Below, one piece after another: positions 13,641 to 22,113 of a DNA stretch of 30,427 nt. The DNA is taken from the NCBI GenBank assembly GCA_043749225.1, contig JAYVEP010000149.1:1-30427 (forward strand), in the 5' to 3' direction. The position numbers were made by a program, and so were the translations under genes. Below the pieces are notes generated by a model. That model was not told where the DNA came from, did not search any database, and saw nothing but the letters and a program-made list of their open reading frames with translations. This DNA is from JANXUC01 sp043749225 (GTDB lineage Bacteria; Acidobacteriota; Terriglobia; Terriglobales; Acidobacteriaceae). Each line of letters begins with the position of its first letter. The stretch's first letter is position 1.

Positions 13641-14690
13641 TTACTGCCGCGGCGCGAAATAGCCCTTGCGAGCCCGGATGGAGAGGTCTTTCTTGAGCGA
13701 ACTGATTTCAATGCTACGGTAGCGTCCATCGGCATCGAACTGAGCCGGCTTGTAGGAAATGATGTATTGGCTGCGCAACTCGTCCTGGATAGCGGCGAAC
13801 GAGCGCGCAACGTCCTTGTCCTTGAGCGGAGAGAAGGACCGACCGCCGGTGGCGTCTGCCAACTGTTGCAGTACGCGGTCACCACGCTGAACCGTCGGGC
13901 TATCATCGGTCGAAATCGTGTAGATAATTACTTCCGCGCGCTCCGCCATTTCCATGGCAGCCTCGCGGGTTACGTCGCTCTGATTGTCGTCTCCATCGGA
14001 GAGAATGATCAGGGCGCGGCGCACTGGATGGTCCCTCGACGCTGAATCCATAAGCTTGTCGTGGCAGGCTTTATAAATGGCGTCGTAGAGGGCCGTGCCG
14101 CCGCCGGAACGCAGGCGATGAACTCCTTGCGAGAGCAGCGTCATATTATCGGTAAAATCCTGCGTCATCTGCCAGCGGCTGTTGAAGCCAACAATAAACG
14201 CCTTGTCGGAACCCTGTCGCAATGTGCGGTGCAAAAAATCAATGGCGGATTGCTGCTCAAAGGCAAAGCGCGAGCGGATCGAGCCACTCACGTCCACCAG
14301 CAACCCTACTTCGAGAGGAAGATCGGTGTCGTGGCGGAAATTTACTACCGCTTGCGGGGACTTGTGGTCGTCCAGAATCGCCAGGTCATTCTGCACCAGC
14401 GTATTTACAAAATGACCATGCTTATCGGTTGCCGTAAACAGTAAATGGACTTCATCCACGCGCTTCTTAATAGTAAAGCTCTGACTATCCCCGGAAGTTG
14501 CGGCGACAGACTCCACGACCGCAGCGTGATTTGACGCAATCGCGTTGGCTAAAATCGGGCCGGACGACATCTGTGTTCCGGACATCTGTGTACCGGACAT
14601 CTGTGTACCGGACGGAACCTGGCCCCAACCTGTGGTTACAGTCGCAGCAAAAAGCATTCCCCAGCGCGCGATATGAATTCCGTACTTCAT
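13641..14690 (-). CDS. VWFA-domain protein, acidobacterial type
   Basis: A 349-residue secreted von Willebrand factor A protein of the kind described as the VWFA-related acidobacterial domain. The N-terminus (MKYGIHIARWGMLFAATVTTGWG) is a likely signal peptide. A GTQMS repeat follows at residues 28-42, then a domain that includes VHLLFTATDKHGHFV (about 81-95) before the VWFA part. The MIDAS metal site is intact: D133-V-S135-G-S137, the Thr in GGGTALYDA and the Asp in LSDGDDN. The C-terminus RSIEISSLKKDLSIRARKGYFAP is characteristic of this group. A GAGGAAG lies about 10 bases before the ATG. Function in the family is unknown; MIDAS domains bind protein partners through a metal. Confidence 0.92.
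   Translation of the reverse strand: MKYGIHIARWGMLFAATVTTGWGQVPSGTQMSGTQMSGTQMSSGPILANAIASNHAAVVESVAATSGDSQSFTIKKRVDEVHLLFTATDKHGHFVNTLVQNDLAILDDHKSPQAVVNFRHDTDLPLEVGLLVDVSGSIRSRFAFEQQSAIDFLHRTLRQGSDKAFIVGFNSRWQMTQDFTDNMTLLSQGVHRLRSGGGTALYDAIYKACHDKLMDSASRDHPVRRALIILSDGDDNQSDVTREAAMEMAERAEVIIYTISTDDSPTVQRGDRVLQQLADATGGRSFSPLKDKDVARSFAAIQDELRSQYIISYKPAQFDADGRYRSIEISSLKKDLSIRARKGYFAPRQ
14566..14610. repeat. 15-bp tandem repeat encoding GTQMS
   Basis: Three consecutive 15-base units (GACATCTGTGTWCCG on the plus strand), in-frame within the VWFA gene just after the signal peptide. Two units are identical and one differs by one base. Confidence 0.9.
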
Positions 14691-15055
14691 TCTTCTAGAC
14701 TTCCTCTACTGATGAAATTGGCACGCATAAAGCACTCAACACCTTAGATGCGCACACGGGCCGAAGGCCGCGTGTGGACCAGAGCCCTGTCACACTGTAG
14801 GTGCTTGCACCCACAGTGCCAAGTTACAAAGGAGCACCCTCCTTAAGGTATGGCTTCGGATACTCATCAAAACACACGCTTTACGTAGTATTACGGGCTG
14901 AGCGCTGGCCACCTCAAATTTTCGCCTTTTCGACCCCGCTTTGAGTAGACCCACAAGTACACGCTCCCCGTGTCTAATTTCCCGATGTGGGCTGTTTCTA
15001 GTAGGCTGGTATCCTCCCACAATGCAGTCGGCCCAAGTCCCTTTAGGAGGAGCTT
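14691..15055. other. Structured intergenic region between divergent genes
   Basis: About 365 bases between the VWFA gene (minus) and the SYLF gene (plus). Three hairpins lie in a row: CACACGGGCC-gaa-GGCCgCGTGTG (14753-14776), CACTGT-a-GGTGC-tt-GCACC-c-ACAGTG (14793-14818) and AAGGAG-cacc-CTCCTT (14829-14844). The right part ends in an AGGAGG ribosome site just before the SYLF ATG. No open frame here looks coding. Confidence 0.6.
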
Positions 15056-15775
15056 ATGAAGAAGCTATTCGCATCGATGTTAGGTCTATCGCTGGTCATT
15101 GCGTCGCTGGCCTTACCCGTGCTGGCTGCGGATAAGAGAGAAGTGAACCGGGTGAAGGAATCCGGAGTCGTGCTGCAGGAAATCCTTGGCATTCCAGACA
15201 ACATTCCCGCCGATTTGCTGAAAAAGGCGACCTGTGTCGTAGTGCTGCCATCGGTCAAGAAGCTAGCGATTGGCATTGGCGGTAGCTACGGTCGCGGCGT
15301 GATGACGTGCCGTGGTGGCTCCGACTTCAAAGGCCGCTGGTCCTCCCCGTCGATGGTCGCCCTCGAAGGCGGCAACATTGGCTTCCAGTTGGGCGGGCAG
15401 GCTACCGATTTTGTGATCCTGGTGATGAATGACCGGGGCGTGGATTCGCTGCTCAGCAGCAAGGTGAAGCTGGGTGCGGACGCCTCCGCAGCGGCAGGCC
15501 CTAAAGGACGCACCGCGGCGGCAGCCACGGATGCCTGGATGCGCGCGGAAATGCTCTCCTACTCGCGTGCGCGCGGATTGTTTGCTGGAATTTCCCTGGA
15601 AGGCTCGACGCTGCGCCCGGATCCCAGCGCCAACGAAAAGCTGTACGGCAGGAGCATTGCCGCCAAAGAAATCGTTCGTGAAGGCAAGGCCGGGATGCCA
15701 GCCTCGGCTGCAACCCTGATTGCCGCGCTGAACCGCGCAGTTTCCGGCGGAGCAGTTCGCAAAAAGAAGAAATAG
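15056..15775 (+). CDS. SYLF-domain (YSC84-like) lipid-binding secreted protein
   Basis: A 239-residue exported protein with signal peptide MKKLFASMLGLSLVIASLALPVLA (cleavage near residue 24-25). The mature part is a SYLF domain, a fold that binds phosphoinositides in eukaryotes and is common in bacterial periplasmic proteins of unknown role. Typical elements are VLQEILGIPDNIPADLLKKATCVVVLPSVKK, the glycine-rich GGSYGRGVMTCR, SMVALEGGNIGFQLGGQATDFVILVMN, and ALSYSRARGLFAGISLEG-like sequence near residue 170. The C-terminus is very basic (KKKK). AGGAGG precedes the ATG by about 6 bases, so translation should be efficient. The tag gene starts 2 bases after its stop codon, indicating an operon. 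Confidence 0.92.
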   Translation: MKKLFASMLGLSLVIASLALPVLAADKREVNRVKESGVVLQEILGIPDNIPADLLKKATCVVVLPSVKKLAIGIGGSYGRGVMTCRGGSDFKGRWSSPSMVALEGGNIGFQLGGQATDFVILVMNDRGVDSLLSSKVKLGADASAAAGPKGRTAAAATDAWMRAEMLSYSRARGLFAGISLEGSTLRPDPSANEKLYGRSIAAKEIVREGKAGMPASAATLIAALNRAVSGGAVRKKKK

Positions 15776-15777
15776 CT

Positions 15778-16338
15778 ATGCCAGAACGCATTCGTTGCGG
15801 GTGGGCGAAGAACGATTTAGCCATTCGTTATCACGACGAAGAATGGGGCGTGCCGGTCCACGATGACGGCACGCTCTTTGAATTTCTCATTCTGGAAGGC
15901 GCGCAAGCCGGGCTAAGCTGGGACACCATCCTGCAAAAGCGCGAAAACTACCGCAAAGCCTTTGCAGGATTCGATCCCAAGAAAGTCGCCCGGTTTGACC
16001 AGGCCAAGCAGGGCAAACTACTCCTCGATCCAGGTATTGTGCGCAACCGGCTGAAAGTGGCTTCGGCTGTCGGCAATGCAAAAGCCTTTCTCCAGGTGCA
16101 AGAAGGATTCGGCAGCTTTGACGCCTATATTTGGCGGTTTGTCAGCGGCAAGCCGAAGGTGAATGTCGGCAACAAAGTACCGGCGACGACGGCGGAATCC
16201 GATGCCATGAGTAAGGACTTGAAAAAGCGCGGGTTTCGGTTTGTGGGCTCGACGATTTGCTACGCTTTTATGCAGGCGACCGGGCTGGTCGACGACCATG
16301 TACCGGAATGCTTCCGGAGACGGGATCAACGGCAATAG
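15778..16338 (+). CDS. tag: DNA-3-methyladenine glycosylase I (Tag)
   Basis: A 186-residue base-excision repair enzyme that removes 3-methyladenine from alkylated DNA. The structural zinc ligands Cys7, His19, His174 and Cys178 are all present, as are the base-recognition residues Glu40 and Trp48 in ILEGAQAGLSW (E. coli Glu38 and Trp46). KRENYRKAFAGFDP and KRGFRFVGSTICYAFMQATGLVDDH are further family signatures. Length matches the family. It starts 2 bases after the SYLF stop with AGAAGAAA upstream, so the two are translated together although their functions are unrelated. No damage-response site (LexA box or Ada box) was recognised. Confidence 0.96.
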   Translation: MPERIRCGWAKNDLAIRYHDEEWGVPVHDDGTLFEFLILEGAQAGLSWDTILQKRENYRKAFAGFDPKKVARFDQAKQGKLLLDPGIVRNRLKVASAVGNAKAFLQVQEGFGSFDAYIWRFVSGKPKVNVGNKVPATTAESDAMSKDLKKRGFRFVGSTICYAFMQATGLVDDHVPECFRRRDQRQ

Positions 16339-16400
16339 CCCTGGCATCGCGACGGAAAAGGCCTTGCTTTCCAGCCTCCGCGAGCACATAATTTCCCCGC

Positions 16401-16805
16401 ATGAATCCCACGGGAGCAGTTCGAGGAGCCATGGCATCTCCTGAAGAGCGCATCCGTTTCATCGTTGATCGCAGCAAGGTGGTTCTGCTGGCGGACTTGT
16501 CGCACTGCTCGCCGCGAGAACTTGACAAGGCCGCCAAGCTCGTTCCGGCGTTTGTGACACGGGAACCGGAAGCCTCGGTTCTTTTACTGGCTGATTTCAC
16601 CGGATCTACTTTTGACCGCAAGAATATTGAGCAACTGAAAGTCGCGGTCGTTCTAGACCGCCCGCATCTGAAGCGGTCGGCATGGGTCGGCACAGAAGGA
16701 CTTCCCAATATCTTCTACGAGAACATGAAAACCTTTGCGCAACGCGATCTTCCTACGTTCTCGAATCGGGATGAGGCGCTGGACTGGCTGGTACGGGAAG
16801 AGTAG
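16401..16805 (+). CDS. Small STAS/SpoIIAA-like hypothetical protein
   Basis: A protein of up to 134 residues, probably cytosolic. The alternation of hydrophobic strands and helices (SKVVLLADLSH, ASVLLLADFTGSTFDRKNIEQL, KVAVVLDRPH, DEALDWLVREE) resembles SpoIIAA-like or STAS-fold proteins, a guess from pattern rather than a firm family match. Two in-frame starts are possible: ATG 16401, without a ribosome site, and ATG 16431, preceded by GAGGAG at a very short distance. The conserved-looking part begins after the second, so the shorter 124-residue form may be real. It lies 62 bases downstream of tag on the same strand and ends 14 bases from the convergent pruA stop. Confidence 0.68.
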   Translation: MNPTGAVRGAMASPEERIRFIVDRSKVVLLADLSHCSPRELDKAAKLVPAFVTREPEASVLLLADFTGSTFDRKNIEQLKVAVVLDRPHLKRSAWVGTEGLPNIFYENMKTFAQRDLPTFSNRDEALDWLVREE

Positions 16806-16819
16806 GCCGAGCCACTCGC

Positions 16820-18412
16820 CTACCGCAGTTTCTCCCCCACAGACTTCCCCTGACTGTAGAGATACAAATAATCCGGCCCACCCGCCTTCGAATCCGTGCC
16901 CGACATATTGAATCCGCCAAACGGATGCGCACCGACGATGGCGCCCGTGCATTTGCGATTGATGTAGAGATTGCCGACGTGGAATTCCTGAATGGCGCGA
17001 TCAATCTTTTCTTGAGAGTTCGCGTAAACGGCGCCGGTAAGTCCGAATTCGGTGTCGTTGGCAATTTCCAGCGCGTGATCGAAATTCCTGGCCTTGATTA
17101 CCGCCAGCACCGGCCCAAAGATTTCTTCCTGTTCCAAAGTTGACTTCGGAGCGATATCGGCAATGACAGTAGGCTGGATGAAATAACCCTCGCCGAGACT
17201 TGTTGCGCGACCACCACCGGTGATGAGGCGCCCATCTCTCTTGCCCTGTTCGATGTAGCCGAGAATCTTGTTCATCGCGCTTTCGCTGATCACGGCCGCC
17301 ATGTTGGCGTTCTCCGCCGGATCGCCGACAGTAATTTTCTCCACTCGCGTCTTTAATTTGGCCACAAATTCGTCGTAGATTGTTTCGTCTACAATCGCGC
17401 GCGAACAAGCGGAGCACTTTTGCCCCTGATACCCAAACGCCGCCTGCGCCACGCCTTCCACGGCAATATCCACATCCGTATCGGCATCAACAACGATGGC
17501 GTCTTTGCCACCCATTTCCAGAATCGTGCGCTTGATCCAGACTTGACCGGGCTGCTGCTCGGCTGCGCGCTGGTTGATGTGCAAGCCAACGCCCTTCGAT
17601 CCCGTGAACGCGATGTAACGCGTCTTCGGATGGCCCACGATGGCATCGCCAAAGGTCGAACCGGAGCCGGGACAAAAATTCACTACACCTGCTGGCAATC
17701 CACATTCTTCCAACACTTCAAAAAACTTCGCCGCGATCGTCGGAGCATCGTGCGAAGGCTTCAGCACAACCGTATTGCCCATCACGATGGAAGCCATCGT
17801 CATCCCAGCCATGATCGCGCACGGAAAATTCCACGGCGGAATGACCGCGCCCACGCCCAGCGGAATATACATCAGACGATCACGCTCACCCGGCAACTGG
17901 GCTGGCGTTTCCACTTTCGACATGCGCATCGCTTCGCGTGCATAAAGTTCGCAGAAATCAATGGTCTCGGCGATATCGGCATCGGCTTCGCCCCAATTTT
18001 TGCTAACCTCAAACACCAGCCACGCGCAGAATTCAAACCGGCGCTCGCGAATAATATCGGCCACGCGAAACACAAAGCTGGCACGCTCTTCAGGTGACCG
18101 GCGGCTCCACGCGGGAAAAGCTTGCAACGCGGCTTGCATAACTGGCTCAACTTCCGCCGCGCCCGCATTCTGGTGCAGTCCCACCAGTTGCGAAGGTCGC
18201 GCGGGATTGATGGAGCGAATCTTTCCCTGCGTCTTGATGCGCTTGCCGCCGATGGCCATGTCATACTCGCGGCCCAACTCAGCGCGAACCTTATCCAGCG
18301 CGGCACGCATCTTGCGCTGATTTTCTTCCTTGCTGAAATCGATCATCGGCTCGATCATGAACGGACCTTGGTGCAAAACCAGCGGCATCGGAGGAGCTTC
18401 CAGTGTGGCCAT
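16820..18412 (-). CDS. pruA: L-glutamate gamma-semialdehyde dehydrogenase (P5C dehydrogenase)
   Basis: A 530-residue aldehyde dehydrogenase oxidising glutamate semialdehyde (open-chain 1-pyrroline-5-carboxylate) to glutamate with NAD+, the second step of proline breakdown. Features are PWNFPCAI with Asn195, VLKPS with Lys218, the FTGSKGVG cofactor loop (269-276), catalytic Glu299 in LEMGGKDA and Cys333 in GQKCSACSR. The order and the INRKCTGAIVGAHPFGGFNMSG end block are typical of stand-alone RocA/PruA enzymes about 515-540 residues long. GAGG lies 9 bases before the ATG; a later in-frame start (MIEPMIDF, residue 19) is possible. No proline dehydrogenase (putA/prodh) gene is nearby. The gene lies 91 bases downstream of the polysaccharide enzyme on the same strand. 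Confidence 0.93.
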   Translation of the reverse strand: MATLEAPPMPLVLHQGPFMIEPMIDFSKEENQRKMRAALDKVRAELGREYDMAIGGKRIKTQGKIRSINPARPSQLVGLHQNAGAAEVEPVMQAALQAFPAWSRRSPEERASFVFRVADIIRERRFEFCAWLVFEVSKNWGEADADIAETIDFCELYAREAMRMSKVETPAQLPGERDRLMYIPLGVGAVIPPWNFPCAIMAGMTMASIVMGNTVVLKPSHDAPTIAAKFFEVLEECGLPAGVVNFCPGSGSTFGDAIVGHPKTRYIAFTGSKGVGLHINQRAAEQQPGQVWIKRTILEMGGKDAIVVDADTDVDIAVEGVAQAAFGYQGQKCSACSRAIVDETIYDEFVAKLKTRVEKITVGDPAENANMAAVISESAMNKILGYIEQGKRDGRLITGGGRATSLGEGYFIQPTVIADIAPKSTLEQEEIFGPVLAVIKARNFDHALEIANDTEFGLTGAVYANSQEKIDRAIQEFHVGNLYINRKCTGAIVGAHPFGGFNMSGTDSKAGGPDYLYLYSQGKSVGEKLR

Positions 18413-18503
18413 AAAGAAAACCTCGAGTTGATTCCGTCCCGGGCGGGACTAGTAAAAGAACAAGCTATTTTAGCACCGGGAACCGCAGACTAGCGGCTGT
18501 CGG

Positions 18504-21500
18504 TCACTTGCTGCCTGCGTGACTCACCTCGGCCGTGCGCTCCAATTTATCCCAGCTAAACGGCAGCCCATCCAGCGCCCGCTTCACGGTCTTGAACAGC
18601 ACCACCGAAAATAATTGCCGGTAAGCAAACCGTTGCATCCACACTTGCGTCAGCAGCCAATGATCCTCACTCGTTTCCGGCCGCCGCCGCTCCAGCGCAA
18701 ACGCAATCGCCGACGCCAGAAAATCTATGACGAGAAACGCCAGGAAGAAAAACAGCAGCTTCTTGAAATACGTCGGGTCAGTCGATTCGGGATGGAAATA
18801 GCGGCTGATCAAATACCAGATCGAGCCCACGCCAAACATGATGTCAATAAATGGAGAGATGAGCGGCAGAATAATTTGGAAAATCCAGATATTTGGCAAG
18901 GCCACCCAGCCCAGCGCGCCTTTGCTCCCCATCACGCCGCGATGTTTCCAAACTGCTTGCAGAATGCCGAACGACCAGCGGAAACGCTGCCGCATCAACC
19001 CATTCGCGTTATCCGGCGCTTCCGTAAACGCCAGCGCGAGATCCTCATATTCCACGCGATAGCCGCGCCCAAGCAGCGACATCGTGAGATCGGCATCCTC
19101 GGCCACCGTGTCTCGATGGTAGCCTCCGACCTCTCGCACGGCCGACACTCGCCACGCTCCAATCGCACCGGGTACCACACTTACCGCGCCTAGTACATCC
19201 AACGCTCGACGTTCAAAATTCTGGCTCGTGATGTATTCCAGCGCCTGCCAGCGAGTCCAAAGATTTACGCGATTACCAACCTTGGCGTTGCCCGCCATGG
19301 CGCCAATCTTCTCATTGATGAAATGTGGAACCAGCGCGGACACAGCATCGCTCGCGATCATCGTGTCGGCATCCATGCCAACGAAAATGATTTCGTCCGG
19401 ACGTAAATGTTCGAGACCAAAGTTGAGCGCATCCGCCTTCCCGCCATTCGGCTTGGCAAGAATCACGAGCTTCCCCGATTCCACCTGGAGCGGGGACGCC
19501 TTGCGCGCGCACTCCAGCGTGTTGTCGGAGGAACCATCGTCGATCACAATCACGCGCAAGTTGGGATAGTCGGAATCCAGCGCCGCCAAAATCGTGCGTT
19601 CAATGACTTTCTCTTCGTTGTAAGCCGGAATCAGCAACGCAACATTCGGACGAAATGCAGCCAGAACTTTCGGCGAGGCATACACTTTCTTGCGAAGGCG
19701 ATCAAAAATTGCCAGCATCCCAACGAACACCAGCCGCCCGGTCATCAAAATATCGCCCAGGAAGAAAATAGCGGGAATCGCCATCATCACAAATTCCCCA
19801 ATGGCGAAGCCGAACCAATCCACCCGCGCCACCCAGCGTTCGTTCGCGCTCAACGGTGGCATGATTTCCGCGCGAGTCTTGCCCAGCAACTGACTCACCG
19901 GCACAAGTTCAAAGCCCCGCGCGCGAATGCCCGCAATGATTTCGGGCAAGGCCTCCACGGTAGCGTGACGGTCGCCACCACCATCGTGCAGCAGCAAAAT
20001 ATTCCCGCACGCACCAGGGTTCGGACCGCAAGGCGGAAGATGACGCAAAACTTCCGCCGTTATTTCCTCTGCCGACCGCGACGGATTCGTGCGCCAATCA
20101 TTGGGATCAATGCGGTCGCCCACCGTGATGTACCCCAGGCTCTGCGTGAGTTCCAGCGGCTTCACCTGATCCGCAGTATCGGGCTCCTGATCCACCGAAT
20201 AGGGCGCACGGAACAGAATTGTCTTGATGCCAACGCTGCTGGCAAACAGGCGCTCGGTAAGATTCAGTTCCAATTTCATCAACTGGGCCGAAATCACACT
20301 AATGTCCGGGTGCGTGAAAGTGTGATTCCCAATCTCGTGACCTTCGCCATAAATCCGCTGCGTAAGCGATGGAAACTTCTGCGCCTCCAGGCCAATTACA
20401 AAGAAGGTGGCCTTCACATTTTCCTTCCGCAGCACATCGAGAATTTTTGGAGTCCACTCCGGATCGGGGCCATCGTCAAACGTAATCGCAATTTGCTTCG
20501 CGTTCGCCCCATACTGCGCCACGCGATACGGCGAAGGTAGCGAAGTCATCGCTTCATCTGTAATGAGATGGCTCTGCGCATCCACAGTTACGCGACGCAC
20601 ACCATTGCTGGGCTCCTCCTCAATGTTGAGAATTTCGCCTTCACCCTCCATATCCACATCTTGCCCCGGAGGCACATCTTTCAGTTTTTCCGGCGCCGCA
20701 GCCTCGCCCGGAACGTCCCAAACCCGCCACAGCGAATGATCTTCAGCCCCCAGTCGCCACAGAGCAAACGTGTCGATGCCCAGTGTTTGCGCGGCTCGCA
20801 TCTGGTTCAGCGCAGTCACCGCATCCAGAAACCAAACATCATGACGCCGGCCATTGTCATCGCGATAGCTGTAATGAGGATTCAGCGCATCGCTGTCGAA
20901 TTCGATATCTTCTTCGGAATCGCTGGCGCCGAGCCAGGCCTCCTGCACCGAGCGATTGATCTCCGTGCCGTTGGTAGCTTTTGATTTTTCCGCCCAGTCG
21001 TATCCGTAATTTCCGATGGCGCTAATAATTTTGTTCTTCGGAATCACGTTAATCGCGCGGGCAAGATTCGCCGTGAACCATTCCTGTGACGCAACCGGCC
21101 CGGGAGTGCCGCCGGGATAATGCTCATCGTAGTTCATCACGACTACACCGTCGGCATGTTCCGCCGTTTTTCCGTAGTCGTAGTCGTCGTTATGCGCTTC
21201 CACCGCTACGTAAAGCTTCATGTTGCGCGCGTGCAGATCATCCGCTAGTTCCGCCAGCAAGGTTCTGTAATTCGCATGAGCGCTGGCCGGAAACGCCTCG
21301 AAGTCAATCATCACGCCGCGATACTTGTCGGTCGCGAGGAACTGCAGCATCTGCTTGCGGAAGTTCGCACGCCCGTCCGCACTCGCAAAGAAATCCGCAA
21401 TGCTCGGCACGAAATCGTTTTTCACCGGATCAAAATTATTGACCAGCGGAAACACGTCGGTTTCGGCTGCGGACGCCTTTAAGAAAGGCATCACTTTGTC

Positions 21501-21977
21501 GTCAACAGGCTGAAAGCCGTTCTGCGTAAATACATCGAATAGCTCATTGCGCGAAGTCGTAGCCTGCAAATGCCCATCCGGACTCAACACATGCAGCCAT
21601 TCCGGAAACAGAAGATCGATCTGCTTAGCGTAAGCCCGCAGAGACGAGTAGCTACCCGCATCCCACGTCACATAAAACGCCGCGCGGATGCCTTCTTCCC
21701 CGTTCAGCGCAACCTGCGATCCCGGCAATTTCGACTTACGATGCGCCCCGCGCTGGCCTTTCAGCCGTTTTCTGTCCTTTTCCTTTTCCTTCTCCGTCAG
21801 CGGATGATTTTTATGTTTTTCCACGGGAAGAACAAGCCGCGGCAGCGACTCGCTTCTCAATGCGGTGTACGCGAAGAAAACAATCAGCAGCGAAATGCTG
21901 ACGCCCAGCACGTCGAACACGCGGCGCAGCCGTTTCCAGCGCGCCCGGCGAGGATCATAAAAAACTGGCTTGGCCAT
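18504..21977 (-). CDS. Three-domain GH18-like / NodB deacetylase / GT2 polysaccharide synthase
   Basis: A 1157-residue membrane protein joining three catalytic parts. After an N-terminal helix (about 21-40) and a highly charged stretch (60-84) comes a GH18/YaaH-like domain (about 95-420) with GVMIDFEAF placing Asp225 and Glu227 at the catalytic strand. A NodB polysaccharide deacetylase follows (about 490-700): TFDDGPDP (Asp501, Asp502), metal His552 and His556 in NHTFTHPD, RAPYS and LLLHDGGG. After membrane helices at about 720-760 lies a processive GT2 domain (about 775-1010): DDGSSD, DAD (869-871), AEDAD (Glu960-Asp961) and QRFRW (997-1001), then C-terminal helices. The likely role is making a beta-linked N-acetylhexosamine polymer, deacetylating it and trimming it outside. 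Such fusions exist in other bacteria; the product is inferred. Confidence 0.93.
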   Translation of the reverse strand: MAKPVFYDPRRARWKRLRRVFDVLGVSISLLIVFFAYTALRSESLPRLVLPVEKHKNHPLTEKEKEKDRKRLKGQRGAHRKSKLPGSQVALNGEEGIRAAFYVTWDAGSYSSLRAYAKQIDLLFPEWLHVLSPDGHLQATTSRNELFDVFTQNGFQPVDDKVMPFLKASAAETDVFPLVNNFDPVKNDFVPSIADFFASADGRANFRKQMLQFLATDKYRGVMIDFEAFPASAHANYRTLLAELADDLHARNMKLYVAVEAHNDDYDYGKTAEHADGVVVMNYDEHYPGGTPGPVASQEWFTANLARAINVIPKNKIISAIGNYGYDWAEKSKATNGTEINRSVQEAWLGASDSEEDIEFDSDALNPHYSYRDDNGRRHDVWFLDAVTALNQMRAAQTLGIDTFALWRLGAEDHSLWRVWDVPGEAAAPEKLKDVPPGQDVDMEGEGEILNIEEEPSNGVRRVTVDAQSHLITDEAMTSLPSPYRVAQYGANAKQIAITFDDGPDPEWTPKILDVLRKENVKATFFVIGLEAQKFPSLTQRIYGEGHEIGNHTFTHPDISVISAQLMKLELNLTERLFASSVGIKTILFRAPYSVDQEPDTADQVKPLELTQSLGYITVGDRIDPNDWRTNPSRSAEEITAEVLRHLPPCGPNPGACGNILLLHDGGGDRHATVEALPEIIAGIRARGFELVPVSQLLGKTRAEIMPPLSANERWVARVDWFGFAIGEFVMMAIPAIFFLGDILMTGRLVFVGMLAIFDRLRKKVYASPKVLAAFRPNVALLIPAYNEEKVIERTILAALDSDYPNLRVIVIDDGSSDNTLECARKASPLQVESGKLVILAKPNGGKADALNFGLEHLRPDEIIFVGMDADTMIASDAVSALVPHFINEKIGAMAGNAKVGNRVNLWTRWQALEYITSQNFERRALDVLGAVSVVPGAIGAWRVSAVREVGGYHRDTVAEDADLTMSLLGRGYRVEYEDLALAFTEAPDNANGLMRQRFRWSFGILQAVWKHRGVMGSKGALGWVALPNIWIFQIILPLISPFIDIMFGVGSIWYLISRYFHPESTDPTYFKKLLFFFLAFLVIDFLASAIAFALERRRPETSEDHWLLTQVWMQRFAYRQLFSVVLFKTVKRALDGLPFSWDKLERTAEVSHAGSK

Positions 21978-22113
21978 GATGGAGGTCGAGAACCTCCATC
22001 GTAAGTCCCCGTGACTCGCAGGGTCAATTCGAGGCCAGCGTTGCGACTCGATCTTCCCCCCCGCACTCGCGCAGTCATTCCATCCGCGCCCTGCGCCGCG
22101 CTATAGTCAAGGC

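Noticed and set aside
16803..16825. GTAGGC/GCCTAC inverted repeat between two convergent genes as a terminator
   Set aside because: The stem is only 6 bp with a 10-base loop and no T run on either strand, so it is too weak to call.
18436..18449. GTCCCG/CGGGAC hairpin upstream of pruA as a terminator or riboswitch
   Set aside because: It is a very short stem with a 2-base loop and no T tract or recognised aptamer sequence.
19407..20540. A 377-residue plus-strand open frame inside the three-domain polysaccharide enzyme
   Set aside because: It is antisense to a gene with intact catalytic motifs, and its Arg/His/Asn-rich composition is typical of a shadow frame.
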